A stretch of 35,157 nt of DNA from Rhodovastum atsumiense (GCA_026225115.1 JAMFSE010000011.1:1-35157); one strand, 5' to 3'. Shown: positions 24,661 to 33,800, counted from the stretch's first letter. Translations and numbers: made by a program. Notes: a model not told the origin generated them from the letters alone.

Positions 24661-26814
24661 TTATCTTGAAATGATCAGCGTTCCTGCGTCGCTGCCACTG
24701 CCATGGGTGATGGAAAGCGACGACAAATTGCTCGTACTCAATCCGTTCAGCGTCACCAGTTCGCTCAACCCCGGCGCCGTCGTACTGGTTGCCTTCAGCG
24801 TCAGCGCCGGATTTGAGACCGAGCCGTAGGCGTTCGTCCATTGATAGGTCCAACCCGGCCCTGCCACGCCGGCAAGCGAGACTGAGTCACCGGCATGAAA
24901 TTTGGTAACGCTGTCCCACACCGCCGCGCCGGTGAGATTGGCGTCGGGAATATCAAAAACATCATTGCCACTGCCGCCCATCATGTAGGAGCCGCCGGTG
25001 CTGGCAATGAAAACATTATTGCCAGATACCGCCGAGAGCTGTGTAAACGCCGAGCCGCCGCCGAATTCCCAATTGGCGCCCGGCGGTGCCATAAAGGCCA
25101 TCGAACTTGTCCCTGTATAGATATATTGCGCATCGATGCCGGCGATCGTTGAAGCCGTGCTGACCGCACTGCCGGCCAAGCCGGATTGAAGATCCAAGCT
25201 TGAAATCTGCGGATTGGTGCGGGTAATCGTCAACCCGCCATCGCCGGCGGCATCTGGCCCAATGCTCAGCGAGGAAAGATCGTGCATCGACAATCCGGTC
25301 AGAGTGACCAGCGCATTCAGGCCCGGCGTGGTGGTGCTGGTCGCCAGCAAGGTAAGGCCGCTGCTGCCACCTGCGGTGCTGCCGTTATACCAGTCATAGC
25401 TCCAGCCGGGACCCGCCAGCCCAGCCAGCGAGATGCTGTCGCCGACATTGAAATTGGCGATCGAATCCCAGGTCCCCACCCCGGTCAGATTGGCATCCGG
25501 GATTACGAAACCATCCGTGCCGGACCCGCCGGTCATGGTCGAGCCGCCGGAGCTTGCGACCAGAACATTATCGCCGGAAACTGCGGTCAGCGTGGTTGCC
25601 CCGCTGCCGCCGCCGAACTCCCAATTCGTTCCGGTCGGCGCCGTCAGCTTGATATTATCGGCCCCGGTATAAATGTATTTGTTCTGAATGCCGGCGAGCG
25701 GCCCGCTATAGCTTGAACCATCCGCCGTGCCGCCGGCCTGAATGGTGTTGTCATAATAGGCAATCTGCGGATTGCTGTCGGCAGCGGCAACCGGAGACGC
25801 CGGGCTTGCCGGGTGGTAAGTCTTCGCCACGTTTTCTGTGACATTGATATCCGATACCTGAATGCCGGTGGTGATCTGCGCAACCTCACTCGTCAAACCG
25901 GAAGCGCTGGTCACCTGCGCGTCATTTGTCGCCGGACCGATATACAGGCTTCCCAGCGTCCAATTGGCAAGATTTAAAAGATAGCTCTGCTGTGACGCCG
26001 AGAAATTCGCAAATGCGGACTGCAGCGACGCGTAGACATATTGGTTGACGTTATAGCTCAGCCCAACCGGCGCGGCGCCGGCATCGGCGGAGAGCAATGA
26101 AAGCGAGGGATCGCCCGCCATCAGCAGCGAGGAAATAAATTGCGTATTACCGTCGCCGGGCGTCAGCGCGCCACTCTCGTAATTGGCAAGCGCAGGTGAA
26201 TCGGAAGTCCAGGGCACGATCTGCACGAACCCCACATAGCCCGGCAGGCCATCGGCGCCGTTGAAATTAACGGTCATGCCGATGTCGAACGTGCCGAATA
26301 CCGTGCCCGATTTTGCGTAGTCCGTTGCCAGTTGCGGACTGGCGAATTGCACGAGCGACTGCGTGATCTTCGCATCCAGCGAGAGCGTCAGCGGGTGCGA
26401 AAGACTGACGTTATTAAGCGGCGGCGATTGCAGAAACATGTCCGCTTCATCGGTCGCCCCGTCGGACGGCGCCAGCACCGTATTCGTATCGGTCAGTTGG
26501 TAAACATCGCCGCCGCCCAATGCCGCCGTATTCCGATAAATCGCGATCGCCGCGGTAGTGCGTGGCTCGGTCCAGGAATACAGCGCATTGCCATAATTCG
26601 GATCATAGGTCGCAGCATCGTTCTGACTATAATCGGCCGAATTAATGGCGACCGGCTGGTCCCATTGCGCGATATACCATTGCGACTGCGGCTGCGCTGC
26701 CAACGCAGTCGGCGGCGTGAACATCTCGGCGGCATAGTTTTGAACCAGGCCATCTCCGAATTCGTCGACCAGCCCGTCGCTGGCGCTCGGCAGGACAGAA
26801 ATCGTTTGCGCCAC
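24661..26814 (-). CDS. Large secreted protein with two RTX-like C-terminal repeats
   Basis: This is a 717-residue acidic, Lys-poor and Cys-free protein. Residues 1-330 form a non-repetitive domain of unknown type (NQYVYASLQSAFANFSASQQSYLLNLANWTLGSLYIGP). Residues 348-532 and 534-717 are two clear copies of a ~183-residue module: NPQI, then IYTG, NWEFGGGS, LxAVSGxNVxxAS, GGSGxDxFxIPDANLTG, GDSxSLAGxAGPGW and a TSTTxPGL region. GGSGNDVF is an RTX (calcium-binding nonapeptide) signature. With no N-terminal signal peptide, type I secretion is likely, but no secretion genes lie in the window. The start is GTG at 26814 with GAGG upstream. Possible adhesin, protease or glycan-binding role: not determinable. 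Confidence 0.8.
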   Translation of the reverse strand: MAQTISVLPSASDGLVDEFGDGLVQNYAAEMFTPPTALAAQPQSQWYIAQWDQPVAINSADYSQNDAATYDPNYGNALYSWTEPRTTAAIAIYRNTAALGGGDVYQLTDTNTVLAPSDGATDEADMFLQSPPLNNVSLSHPLTLSLDAKITQSLVQFASPQLATDYAKSGTVFGTFDIGMTVNFNGADGLPGYVGFVQIVPWTSDSPALANYESGALTPGDGNTQFISSLLMAGDPSLSLLSADAGAAPVGLSYNVNQYVYASLQSAFANFSASQQSYLLNLANWTLGSLYIGPATNDAQVTSASGLTSEVAQITTGIQVSDINVTENVAKTYHPASPASPVAAADSNPQIAYYDNTIQAGGTADGSSYSGPLAGIQNKYIYTGADNIKLTAPTGTNWEFGGGSGATTLTAVSGDNVLVASSGGSTMTGGSGTDGFVIPDANLTGVGTWDSIANFNVGDSISLAGLAGPGWSYDWYNGSTAGGSSGLTLLATSTTTPGLNALVTLTGLSMHDLSSLSIGPDAAGDGGLTITRTNPQISSLDLQSGLAGSAVSTASTIAGIDAQYIYTGTSSMAFMAPPGANWEFGGGSAFTQLSAVSGNNVFIASTGGSYMMGGSGNDVFDIPDANLTGAAVWDSVTKFHAGDSVSLAGVAGPGWTYQWTNAYGSVSNPALTLKATSTTAPGLSELVTLNGLSTSNLSSLSITHGSGSDAGTLIISR

Positions 26815-26947
26815 ACGCGCATCCTCGGGTCAGCCGGAACATGTTTGCTATTTTCCCGATTTTGTCAGTGTTTTTTCCGACGGGTCCGATACGGTCTTAT
26901 CGGCGTAGAAAGCTAAGGAATCTTAAAGGACAACGGGGTGACCACAA

Positions 26948-26980
26948 GGCCAAAGTTCATAAGATATTAAGACTTTGACC
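26948..26980. promoter_or_regulatory. Inverted repeat upstream of the secreted-protein gene
   Basis: GGCCAAAGT (26948-26956) and ACTTTGACC (26972-26980) match at 8 of 9 positions around a 15-base AT-rich centre. It lies about 134 bp upstream of the start of the 717-residue gene, in a 263-bp non-coding stretch (26815-27077) where I see nothing else. It is a candidate operator or promoter element. Confidence 0.3.
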
Positions 26981-27077
26981 TTCGCTTCCACGAATGCGCA
27001 GATCACACGTCACAAGATCGCACCAAAATCTGCCGGTCAGCTAACGGTTGTTGTTTCGCAACGATTTCGTTTCCGTT

Positions 27078-27191
27078 ATGCTTGATCCGATGGGATCCCG
27101 CTTTCTTCAATTACTAAGCAGCACTCGATTCTGGGGCCGCAACCTATTTTTTCTGATTGTCGGCGTCATTATTGCCGGGCTGGCGCTTTAG
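27078..27191 (+). CDS. Possible 37-residue membrane peptide
   Basis: This is a short frame, MLDPMGSRFLQLL then RFWGRNLFFLIVGVIIAGLAL and stop: an amphipathic lead-in followed by a single 17-residue hydrophobic helix at the extreme C-terminus. Such tail-anchored small proteins are often missed in annotation. No good ribosome site is visible, and a second ATG (27090) is possible. It stands alone between the divergent secreted-protein gene and the acyltransferases. The function is unknown. Confidence 0.4.
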   Translation: MLDPMGSRFLQLLSSTRFWGRNLFFLIVGVIIAGLAL

Positions 27192-27337
27192 CCCCGCAAG
27201 GCACGCTCCGCCGCACACTAACCGCGCAACAGAGAAATACCCTTCCAACCGCTGCCCCGCCGCAGCGCAGCAATTTTTGATTGCTGCATTCCATAACAAG
27301 TGTAAAAACTTAGGCGAGTTAAGACTGCGGGGGCACA

Positions 27338-28426
27338 TTGGCTAAAACTAGGCATTTCATCGTGTTGGACGGTCTGCGGGGCGTGGCAGCGCTGGCGGTT
27401 GTTGCTTTTCACGCCAGCCTTATGGTCGGCTTTCAGCAGAACCTGCCCTATCACGGAACACTTGCGGTAGATTTCTTCTTCATGCTGAGCGGTCTGGTTG
27501 TCGCAAATGCTTATGAAGAGCGGCTCCGCACCCACCGGATACAATTTTTGGAATTTGTAAAGATACGGCTGATCCGGCTATACCCCATGATCGCGCTTGG
27601 TACCCTCCTCGGCGCCTTGAGTATGCTAGGGCATGTCCATCACCTCCGTGCCACCGGCGGATTAGACCCTCACACCAACGCAACATATCCCGCACTCGTC
27701 ATCTCGTTGGTATTGGGGCTGCTGATATTACCTTTTGGACCGCTTGGTCCAACGCTGATGCCGCTCGATACCCCGCTATGGTCGATCTTCTACGAGTTGT
27801 TCATCAATTTCGTTTATGCGGGCATTGTACGGTTTTTGACCCGCTCAGTGCTCGGAATCGTGGTCATCTTCTCGTCGATCACCTTCATTGCTGTGGCAAT
27901 CTACGCGGGAGATGCTGGCATAGGCATAATGGACTCGGAATTTTTCATGGGGTTCGCACGAGTCTCGGCTTCCTTTTTTATTGGCGTGACGCTGCACCGC
28001 CTTTATCGGCGCGGAGCTTTGGATGGGATGCCGGGGGTTCCATTTTTCGCGCTGACCATCGTCCTGCTCGCCAGCTTCTTTGTACCAAAATACCACGGCG
28101 ATGTGATCTTCTGTCTGGCTTGCATCTTTCTGCTTTACCCGTTGATCATTATCGGCGGTCTTTCCGATACGGTCGCCGATAGGTGGCGCCCGGCAATTTC
28201 GATGTCGGGCCGCTTGTCGTACCCGGTTTACGCATTGCATAAACCGATCATCGATCATCTGACCTTCCTGCACCGCTTCCATGGCGTGGCACGCATAGGC
28301 GCACTGGCCGGCTCGGTGGCGATAGTGGTGATAATCAGCTACGCCGCCACGCTAGCCTATGACGAACCCGTCCGCCGGCGGTTGGGAACACGCATACGAC
28401 GGACGGCCGCGCCAATTATATCATAA
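27338..28426 (+). CDS. Acyltransferase family 3 membrane protein (first copy)
   Basis: This is a 362-residue integral membrane acyltransferase of the OafA/YrhL type with about 10 helices. The N-terminal signature is LDGLRGVAALAVVAFHASL, followed by LAVDFFFMLSGLVVANAY, RLIRLYPMIALGTLLG, the DTPLWSIFYELFINFVYA core and LSYPVYALHKPIID. The family transfers acetyl or other acyl groups to sugars of O-antigen, exopolysaccharide or other envelope glycans. The TTG start at 27338 puts the DGLRG motif at the usual distance from the N-terminus. It is a paralogue of the next gene, 98 bp downstream. Base composition is lower in GC than in the fad or nad regions, which suggests accessory or transferred DNA. 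Confidence 0.88.
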   Translation: MAKTRHFIVLDGLRGVAALAVVAFHASLMVGFQQNLPYHGTLAVDFFFMLSGLVVANAYEERLRTHRIQFLEFVKIRLIRLYPMIALGTLLGALSMLGHVHHLRATGGLDPHTNATYPALVISLVLGLLILPFGPLGPTLMPLDTPLWSIFYELFINFVYAGIVRFLTRSVLGIVVIFSSITFIAVAIYAGDAGIGIMDSEFFMGFARVSASFFIGVTLHRLYRRGALDGMPGVPFFALTIVLLASFFVPKYHGDVIFCLACIFLLYPLIIIGGLSDTVADRWRPAISMSGRLSYPVYALHKPIIDHLTFLHRFHGVARIGALAGSVAIVVIISYAATLAYDEPVRRRLGTRIRRTAAPIIS

Positions 28427-28524
28427 GTTACTCGGTAGCGAGCCCAGCGCAAAAGTAAATTCGCAACAGTTTTTGCCGCCCGGCTGAAGCTGAGCGCTGG
28501 CGTTTTGGCGTTGCATTCTAGGGA

Positions 28525-29646
28525 ATGAATGCGCTACGCTATCTGTGGGAATTTCATAGAGGCTCCATTGGCGAATACCGCGGCCGGTCTGGAGCAGACA
28601 CGTTGAGCGCCACGTCGCTCTCTAAGCGCGAAATGCGCCACAACGCTTCTTTGGACGGCTTGCGAGGCGTAGCGGCCTTGGCAGTTTGCATTTCGCATAT
28701 GAGTTTGGCCATAAGTCCAGGCAAGCCAACACCCTTTCACGGTAACCTGGCCGTTGACTTTTTCTTTATCCTGTCGGGCTTCGTAATAGACAGGGCCTAT
28801 ACCGATAAATTGCGAACCAGTATGTCGGTCGCCCGCTTCACGGCCCTTCGAATAATTCGTCTGTTTCCGCTGATCCTGCTTGGGATGGCGTTAGGCATTG
28901 TTGTATTCGGGCCGCAATTTTCCCCTGGGCAATTAGCGGCGATCGTGGCGACCGGCCTGTTGATGCTGCCAATCTCGATTGCAGGAAACGGCTTCTTTCC
29001 GTTGGATAACCCGCTTTGGTCATTGCTCTACGAATTTTGGGCGAACCTGCTTTACGCCTTTCTTGCCAGATTTCGTTGGACCGCAAACGCTTTTGCAGCC
29101 CTTGGCGCGCTGATCCTGATATTTATTACCCTTCGAGGCCATCATATCTCAGGCGGATTTGGATATAATACGCTAATCGCCGGCGTGGGCCGAATTCTAT
29201 GGGGATTTTTCATCGGCATCGTTCTGAGCCGGTATTTAACAGCGGGACGCGTTCAGTCGCTACCAACAGTGCCATTTCCATTGCTGGCCGGGGGACTGTG
29301 GCTGATTTTAATTAACCTGCGGACCGGCCCGTGGTACGACGATCTTTGCGTATTTGCATTATTCCCTGGATTGGTGGCGTTGGCGGTCAAGGATGCTGCG
29401 GACGGCCTGACCCGAAGGATCGCATTACTGGCGGGTGCGTTGTCATATCCGCTCTATGTGCTGCATCAGCCACTCGCAAGTGAGTTGGCGAATTTCAAAG
29501 CTCATGCGCTCGAGGCTTCGGCTGTGTTGCTGGCATTGATCTTGGCGGTTAGCTACGGTGCATTGAAATATTACGACGAACCAGTGCGTGACTGGTTCGG
29601 TCGAAAGATGCGCCGGCCTATAAGTTTGCCGATTACCACTGATTAG
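28525..29646 (+). CDS. Acyltransferase family 3 membrane protein (second copy)
   Basis: This is a 373-residue paralogue of the preceding protein, with the same landmarks: LDGLRGVAALAVCISHMSL, LAVDFFFILSGFVIDRAY, LRIIRLFPLILLGMALG, DNPLWSLLYEFWANLLYA, LSYPLYVLHQPL and YDEPVRDWFG. It is predicted to O-acylate a surface glycan at the inner membrane. The ATG at 28525 gives a 44-residue hydrophilic leader absent from the first copy; an in-frame ATG at 28633 would start at RHNASLDGLRG and match the paralogue better. GC content is about 50 percent in places. The gene ends 168 bp before the 3' end of tRNA-Val. Confidence 0.87.
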   Translation: MNALRYLWEFHRGSIGEYRGRSGADTLSATSLSKREMRHNASLDGLRGVAALAVCISHMSLAISPGKPTPFHGNLAVDFFFILSGFVIDRAYTDKLRTSMSVARFTALRIIRLFPLILLGMALGIVVFGPQFSPGQLAAIVATGLLMLPISIAGNGFFPLDNPLWSLLYEFWANLLYAFLARFRWTANAFAALGALILIFITLRGHHISGGFGYNTLIAGVGRILWGFFIGIVLSRYLTAGRVQSLPTVPFPLLAGGLWLILINLRTGPWYDDLCVFALFPGLVALAVKDAADGLTRRIALLAGALSYPLYVLHQPLASELANFKAHALEASAVLLALILAVSYGALKYYDEPVRDWFGRKMRRPISLPITTD

Positions 29647-29814
29647 TGAGCTAAGAAACCGGTCAGACTTTTGTCGCTCCGATTTGACTCGCTTCCTACT
29701 GCCGCCTCCGGTAGCAGATGCGCGGCACCGACTATCCAAGCTAACTGATTCGCCAGGCGAATACCGGTTGAGTGTCCGTGCTAAACTATATTAGATATTG
29801 ACTTTTCTGGTATT

Positions 29815-29889
29815 TGGTGGGCGCGACAGGGATTGAACCTGTGACCCCCACCATGTCAAGGTGGTGCTCTACCGCTGCGCTACGCGCCC
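29815..29889 (-). tRNA. tRNA-Val(GAC)
   Basis: A complete 75-base cloverleaf is visible on the minus strand. Acceptor GGGCGCG (29883-29889) pairs with CGCGCCC (29819-29825), followed by discriminator A and an encoded CCA. The anticodon arm reads CACCTTGACATGGTG with GAC as anticodon, and the T arm contains GGTTCAATCC. The 3' end faces the acyltransferase pair. Confidence 0.95.
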
Positions 29890-29934
29890 ATACCGGGGCC
29901 GGTTCTTAGCCGCGTTGGGTATTGGAGGCAAGTC

Positions 29935-31248
29935 TTGGCTGCGTCACGGTTTCGTCTCCTCCGCCGATCCCGCTGGCTAACCTTGCGCATCTGGCGGCAA
30001 AGGCTGGTTTTCTGGGGCGGCGCTATCGCAATCGGCTGTGTCAGCGTGGCCTTCACCGCCGCGGCGGATGGCGCGCAAGCCGTATTTCTGCATGGCATCG
30101 CCCGATTCTGGCTGCTCCCCCTCATTGTCACGCCCATTGGCTTCGTCATCTGCGCGGCGCTCACGCAAAAATTCTTCCCCGGCGCCGAGGGCAGCGGGAT
30201 TCCGCAGGCCATCGCCGCCCGCCATCTGGCCCGCGGACCGGACCGCTTCCGGCTACTCGCACCCAGACTGATCATCGGCAAAATCGGCGCGACGCTGATC
30301 GGCCTGCTATGCGGCGCTTCCGTCGGCCGCGAGGGCCCGACCGTCCAGGTTGGCGCCATCATCATGCTGCAGGTCGCCCGTTTTGGCGGGCTGAAGAATG
30401 AGCGTGGGCTGATCCTGGCCGGCTCAGCCGCCGGCATCGCCGCCGCCTTCAATGCGCCACTCGCGGGCATCGTTTTCGCGATCGAGGAGATGAGCCGCAG
30501 TTTTGAGACCCGCACCAACGGCCTGGTCCTGTACGCAGTTATTTTCGCCGGCCTCACATCGCTTGGCCTGGTCGGCAATTACACCTATTTCGGCGTCACC
30601 TCGGCAACCGCTACAAATGGGCGGGATTGGCTGATGGTCATTGCTTGCGGGGTGATCGGCGGCCTTGCAGGGGGTCTTTTCGGCCGGCTGATGCTGGAAA
30701 TCACGGCTTTTGCGCGGCGCTGGATTGCAGGGCTCCCCCGCCGCAATCTGCAATTTGCCTTGGGCTGCGGCATCGTCGTCGCCGTCATCGGAATTTTGAC
30801 CCATGGCGCCACCTTCGGCACCGGCTACGCCCAGGCGCGTAACGCCATCGAGGGCCAGCCGGTTTCATGGTTTTTCGGGCCGGCCAAGTTTCTGGCCTCG
30901 CTGGCCACCGCCGTATCCGGCATCCCAGGCGGCATCTTCGCGCCCTCGCTGGCGGTCGGCGCCGGGCTGGGCCGGACCATCGGCGCGTTTTGCGGCGCCG
31001 GCGCCTTCAGCCTGGTCGCGGTGCTGGGCATGGCCGGATATTTCGCCGGTGTCGTGCAGGCACCGCTGACCGCCTTCGTCATCATCATGGAAATGACCGG
31101 CAATCATGGGAACGTTATCCCGCTCATGCTGGCGTCGGTGATCGGCTTCGGCGCCTCTAAGCTGCTCATGCCAACCTCACTCTACCATGCGCTCGCCAAA
31201 AACTTCATGCCTGCCAAAACCGCATCTCCGCCCGTAACCATGGATTAA
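29935..31248 (+). CDS. ClC-type chloride channel/H+ antiporter
   Basis: This 437-residue membrane protein of the ClC family has the anion-selectivity motifs GAEGSGIPQ, GREGPTVQ (with the gating Glu) and GGIFAPSLAVGAGLG. The intracellular proton-pathway Glu is in FAIEEMSRSFE. Presence of both glutamates fits a 2Cl-/H+ exchanger rather than a passive channel. No CBS domains follow. The start is TTG at 29935, with GGAGG at 29924-29928. It begins close to tRNA-Val but on the opposite strand, and the HD-GYP gene follows at 26 bp, so the two may be co-transcribed. An acid-resistance role, as known for E. coli ClcA, is possible. Confidence 0.92.
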   Translation: MAASRFRLLRRSRWLTLRIWRQRLVFWGGAIAIGCVSVAFTAAADGAQAVFLHGIARFWLLPLIVTPIGFVICAALTQKFFPGAEGSGIPQAIAARHLARGPDRFRLLAPRLIIGKIGATLIGLLCGASVGREGPTVQVGAIIMLQVARFGGLKNERGLILAGSAAGIAAAFNAPLAGIVFAIEEMSRSFETRTNGLVLYAVIFAGLTSLGLVGNYTYFGVTSATATNGRDWLMVIACGVIGGLAGGLFGRLMLEITAFARRWIAGLPRRNLQFALGCGIVVAVIGILTHGATFGTGYAQARNAIEGQPVSWFFGPAKFLASLATAVSGIPGGIFAPSLAVGAGLGRTIGAFCGAGAFSLVAVLGMAGYFAGVVQAPLTAFVIIMEMTGNHGNVIPLMLASVIGFGASKLLMPTSLYHALAKNFMPAKTASPPVTMD

Positions 31249-31273
31249 CCTGAAACCCCCATAACCGGGCGGC

Positions 31274-32395
31274 ATGGATAGCAATAAGGCAAGCCTGCTG
31301 CTGGTGGACCGTCGGCTACTGCACCGCGAGCGCATCAAGATGCGGCTGGAAACCGTTTACAATGTTATGGATTTTGCCGTCCTCGCCGATGCGCTGCGCT
31401 ACGCGCGGTTGCGCCCGCCCGGTGCGATAGTGATCTGCGAGGACCACGCCCGCGGCGAGGATTTTCATTTCCTGCAAAGCCTGCGGCTTGAACCGGCTTT
31501 CGGTTCGCTGCCCATCATCATCATTCTTGCGGAGGAAAACCCTGCGCAAACTGCCCGCGCCATGCGCGCGGGCGCCACCACCTGCCTCGCGAAACCGTAT
31601 TTGCCGAGCGTCCTGGTTTCGCTGATCTCGGCCGCGATGAACCAGGTCTGTGAACGCAGTTGGGAAGCGCTTCCCGAACTGGCGGCCGCGGCGCTGAAAA
31701 GCAGCGTGAAGATGTTTCACGCCGTAGCGGACGGGATCGCTTCCGGCCAACCGGTCCTCTATGCCGATATCAACGCCGGGTGCCTGCCGTTGCTCGAAGC
31801 GGTGAATGGCGATGGTGTCGGAAATATCCTGCAAGGCGTGCGCCAGCATGATGACTATACCTACGCGCATTCGCTGCGTGTGGCGGTATTCCTTTCGGTT
31901 TTCGGCCGCAACATTGGACTTTCCGCAAACGAGCAGGGGGTGCTCACGGCCGGCGGATTGCTGCATGATATCGGCAAAACCAGCATCGCTGCCCTGCTGC
32001 TCAATAAGCCCGGCCGCCTGACCGATTCCGAATATGCGGTGATGAAGAGCCATGTAACCGCCTCGGTGCACATGCTGAAAGAATTCCCAGGCCTGCCGGA
32101 AGGCGTGCTGGTGATCGCCGGCCAGCACCACGAAAAGCTGGACGGCTCTGGCTATCCGAACGCCCTACCCGGTTCCAAACTGAACGAGCTGGCCCGCATG
32201 GCCGCAATTGTCGATATTTTCAGCGCCTTGACCGATCGCCGGGTCTATAAGCCGACCATGACACCCGAAGAGTCCTTCGCGCTGATGACCAATGAAATGT
32301 CGACCCAACTCGACATGCCCCTGCTGCGCTACTTCCGTCAGATCCTGTATGACACGCACATCGCCCAGCCGCAGCCGGTGCTATTGGACGGGTAA
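31274..32395 (+). CDS. Receiver-HD-GYP protein, cyclic-di-GMP phosphodiesterase
   Basis: This is a 373-residue cytosolic protein. Residues ~5-125 form a response-regulator receiver domain (ASLLLVDRRLL; IVICEDHARGEDF with the likely phospho-Asp; AGATTCLAKPYLP with the conserved Lys). Residues ~185-355 form an HD-GYP domain: YAHSLRVAVFLSVFGRNIG, GGLLHDIGK (His231-Asp232), KSHVTASVHML, GQHHEKLDGSGYPNALPG (the GYP motif) and IVDIFSALTDRRVYKP. All metal ligands seem present, so it should hydrolyse cyclic-di-GMP in response to an unseen sensor kinase. The receiver is somewhat degenerate (R and H where acidic or Met-Pro residues are usual), so phosphorylation is less certain. Confidence 0.9.
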   Translation: MDSNKASLLLVDRRLLHRERIKMRLETVYNVMDFAVLADALRYARLRPPGAIVICEDHARGEDFHFLQSLRLEPAFGSLPIIIILAEENPAQTARAMRAGATTCLAKPYLPSVLVSLISAAMNQVCERSWEALPELAAAALKSSVKMFHAVADGIASGQPVLYADINAGCLPLLEAVNGDGVGNILQGVRQHDDYTYAHSLRVAVFLSVFGRNIGLSANEQGVLTAGGLLHDIGKTSIAALLLNKPGRLTDSEYAVMKSHVTASVHMLKEFPGLPEGVLVIAGQHHEKLDGSGYPNALPGSKLNELARMAAIVDIFSALTDRRVYKPTMTPEESFALMTNEMSTQLDMPLLRYFRQILYDTHIAQPQPVLLDG

Positions 32396-32501
32396 GCTTC
32401 CCGGCAAAAGTTCAACGCCATTATTGTTGCCAAACATGCCGCCGTCTGTAACACTACCTGTTCAATAGGCTTTAAGACCGATGGAAACAGGAAACTTATA
32501 A

Positions 32502-33788
32502 ATGGCAATAAAATCACGACACCCCGAAACGCTTGCCCTGCACGCCGGCTGGCGTGCCGATGAAAGCACCGGCGCGGTGGCGGTGCCGATTTACCAGACC
32601 ACCTCCTACCAGTTCAAAAGCCCGGAACATGCGGCAAATTTATTCGCGCTGAAGGAATTCGGGAATATCTACACCCGCATCATGAACCCGACCAACGCCG
32701 TGCTGGAAGAACGCCTCGCGGCAATCGAAGGCGGGGTCGGGGCGTTAACGGTCGGATCCGGCCAGGCGGCATCGGCCTTTTCCATCCAGAACCTGGCGCG
32801 GGCCGGCGATAACATCGTCTCATCGACCGATCTTTACGGGGGCACCTGGAACCTGTTCGCCAACACCTTGAAGGACCAGGGCATCGAGGTCCGGTTCGTC
32901 GATCCCGCGGATCCGGAAAATTTCCGCCGCGCGACCGATGATAAAACCCGCGCCTATTACGCCGAAACCCTGCCCAACCCAAAGCTCACCGTCTTCCCGA
33001 TCGCCGAGGTCGCCGCCATCGGCCGCCCGCTCGGCATTCCCTTGATCGTCGACAATACCGCGGCGCCATTGCTGGCGCGGCCGTTCGACCATGGCGCCGC
33101 GATCGTCGTCTATTCCACCACCAAATACATCGGCGGCCACGGCACCAGCATCGGCGGCGTCATCATCGATGGCGGCAATTTCGACTGGGCCGCTAACCCT
33201 GCCCGCCAGCCGCTTCTGAACACGCCCGACAACAGCTACCACGGCGCCATCTGGACTGAGGCGGTAAAGCCGCTCGGGCCCATCGCCTACATCATCCGCG
33301 CCCGCGTCGTCCTGCTGCGCGACCTCGGCGCACCGCTCGCCCCCTTCAACGCTTTCCAGATCATCCAGGGCCTGGAAACCCTGCCGCTCCGCATCGCCCA
33401 ACACTGCCGCAATGCCGAGGCGGTCGCCAAATTCCTCTCCGAACGCCCCGAGGTCACGAAAGTCATCCACCCCAGCTTCGCCACAGGGGCTGCCAAAGCA
33501 CGTGCCGAGAAATACCTCACAGGCAACGGCGGCCTCGTCGGCTTCGAACTCGCCGGCGGCCGCGAAGCCGGCGCCAAATTCATCGGCGCTTTGCAACTAT
33601 TCTACCACGTCGCCAACATCGGCGACGCCCGCAGCCTCGCCATCCACCCAGCCAGCACCACGCATTCGCAACTCTCGGCCGAAGACCAAATCGCCACCGG
33701 CGTGTCCGAAGGCTATGTCCGCCTATCCGTAGGCCTGGAGCATATCGAGGATATTCTGGAAGACCTCGCCCAGGCGCTTTCAGCATAA
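32502..33788 (+). CDS. metY: O-acetylhomoserine sulfhydrylase
   Basis: This 428-residue PLP enzyme of the Cys/Met metabolism family makes homocysteine from O-acetylhomoserine and sulfide. Motifs are ETLALHAGWRADESTGAVAVPIYQTTSYQF, YTRIMNPTNAVLEERLAAIEGG, SSTDLYGGTWNLF, LIVDNTAAPLLARP, the PLP lysine Lys208 in STTKYIGGHG and SRTTHSQL-like HPASTTHSQLSAEDQ. The length and the N-terminal motif fit MetY rather than the shorter MetZ/MetB. ATG at 32502 follows ACAGGAAACTT. I found no convincing SAM-II riboswitch in the 106-base leader. It is monocistronic, with a terminator at 33801. Confidence 0.93.
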   Translation: MAIKSRHPETLALHAGWRADESTGAVAVPIYQTTSYQFKSPEHAANLFALKEFGNIYTRIMNPTNAVLEERLAAIEGGVGALTVGSGQAASAFSIQNLARAGDNIVSSTDLYGGTWNLFANTLKDQGIEVRFVDPADPENFRRATDDKTRAYYAETLPNPKLTVFPIAEVAAIGRPLGIPLIVDNTAAPLLARPFDHGAAIVVYSTTKYIGGHGTSIGGVIIDGGNFDWAANPARQPLLNTPDNSYHGAIWTEAVKPLGPIAYIIRARVVLLRDLGAPLAPFNAFQIIQGLETLPLRIAQHCRNAEAVAKFLSERPEVTKVIHPSFATGAAKARAEKYLTGNGGLVGFELAGGREAGAKFIGALQLFYHVANIGDARSLAIHPASTTHSQLSAEDQIATGVSEGYVRLSVGLEHIEDILEDLAQALSA

Positions 33789-33800
33789 GCTAAGCAAGCA

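Noticed and set aside
29815-29889. tRNA-Val as attachment site of the acyltransferase segment
   Set aside because: The tRNA is intact and no second copy of its 3' end or integrase gene is visible to the left, so it is only noted as a possible hot spot.
32396-32501. Possible SAM-II riboswitch ahead of metY
   Set aside because: Alphaproteobacterial met genes often carry one, but I could not find the conserved pseudoknot segments in this 106-base leader. A covariance-model search would settle it.
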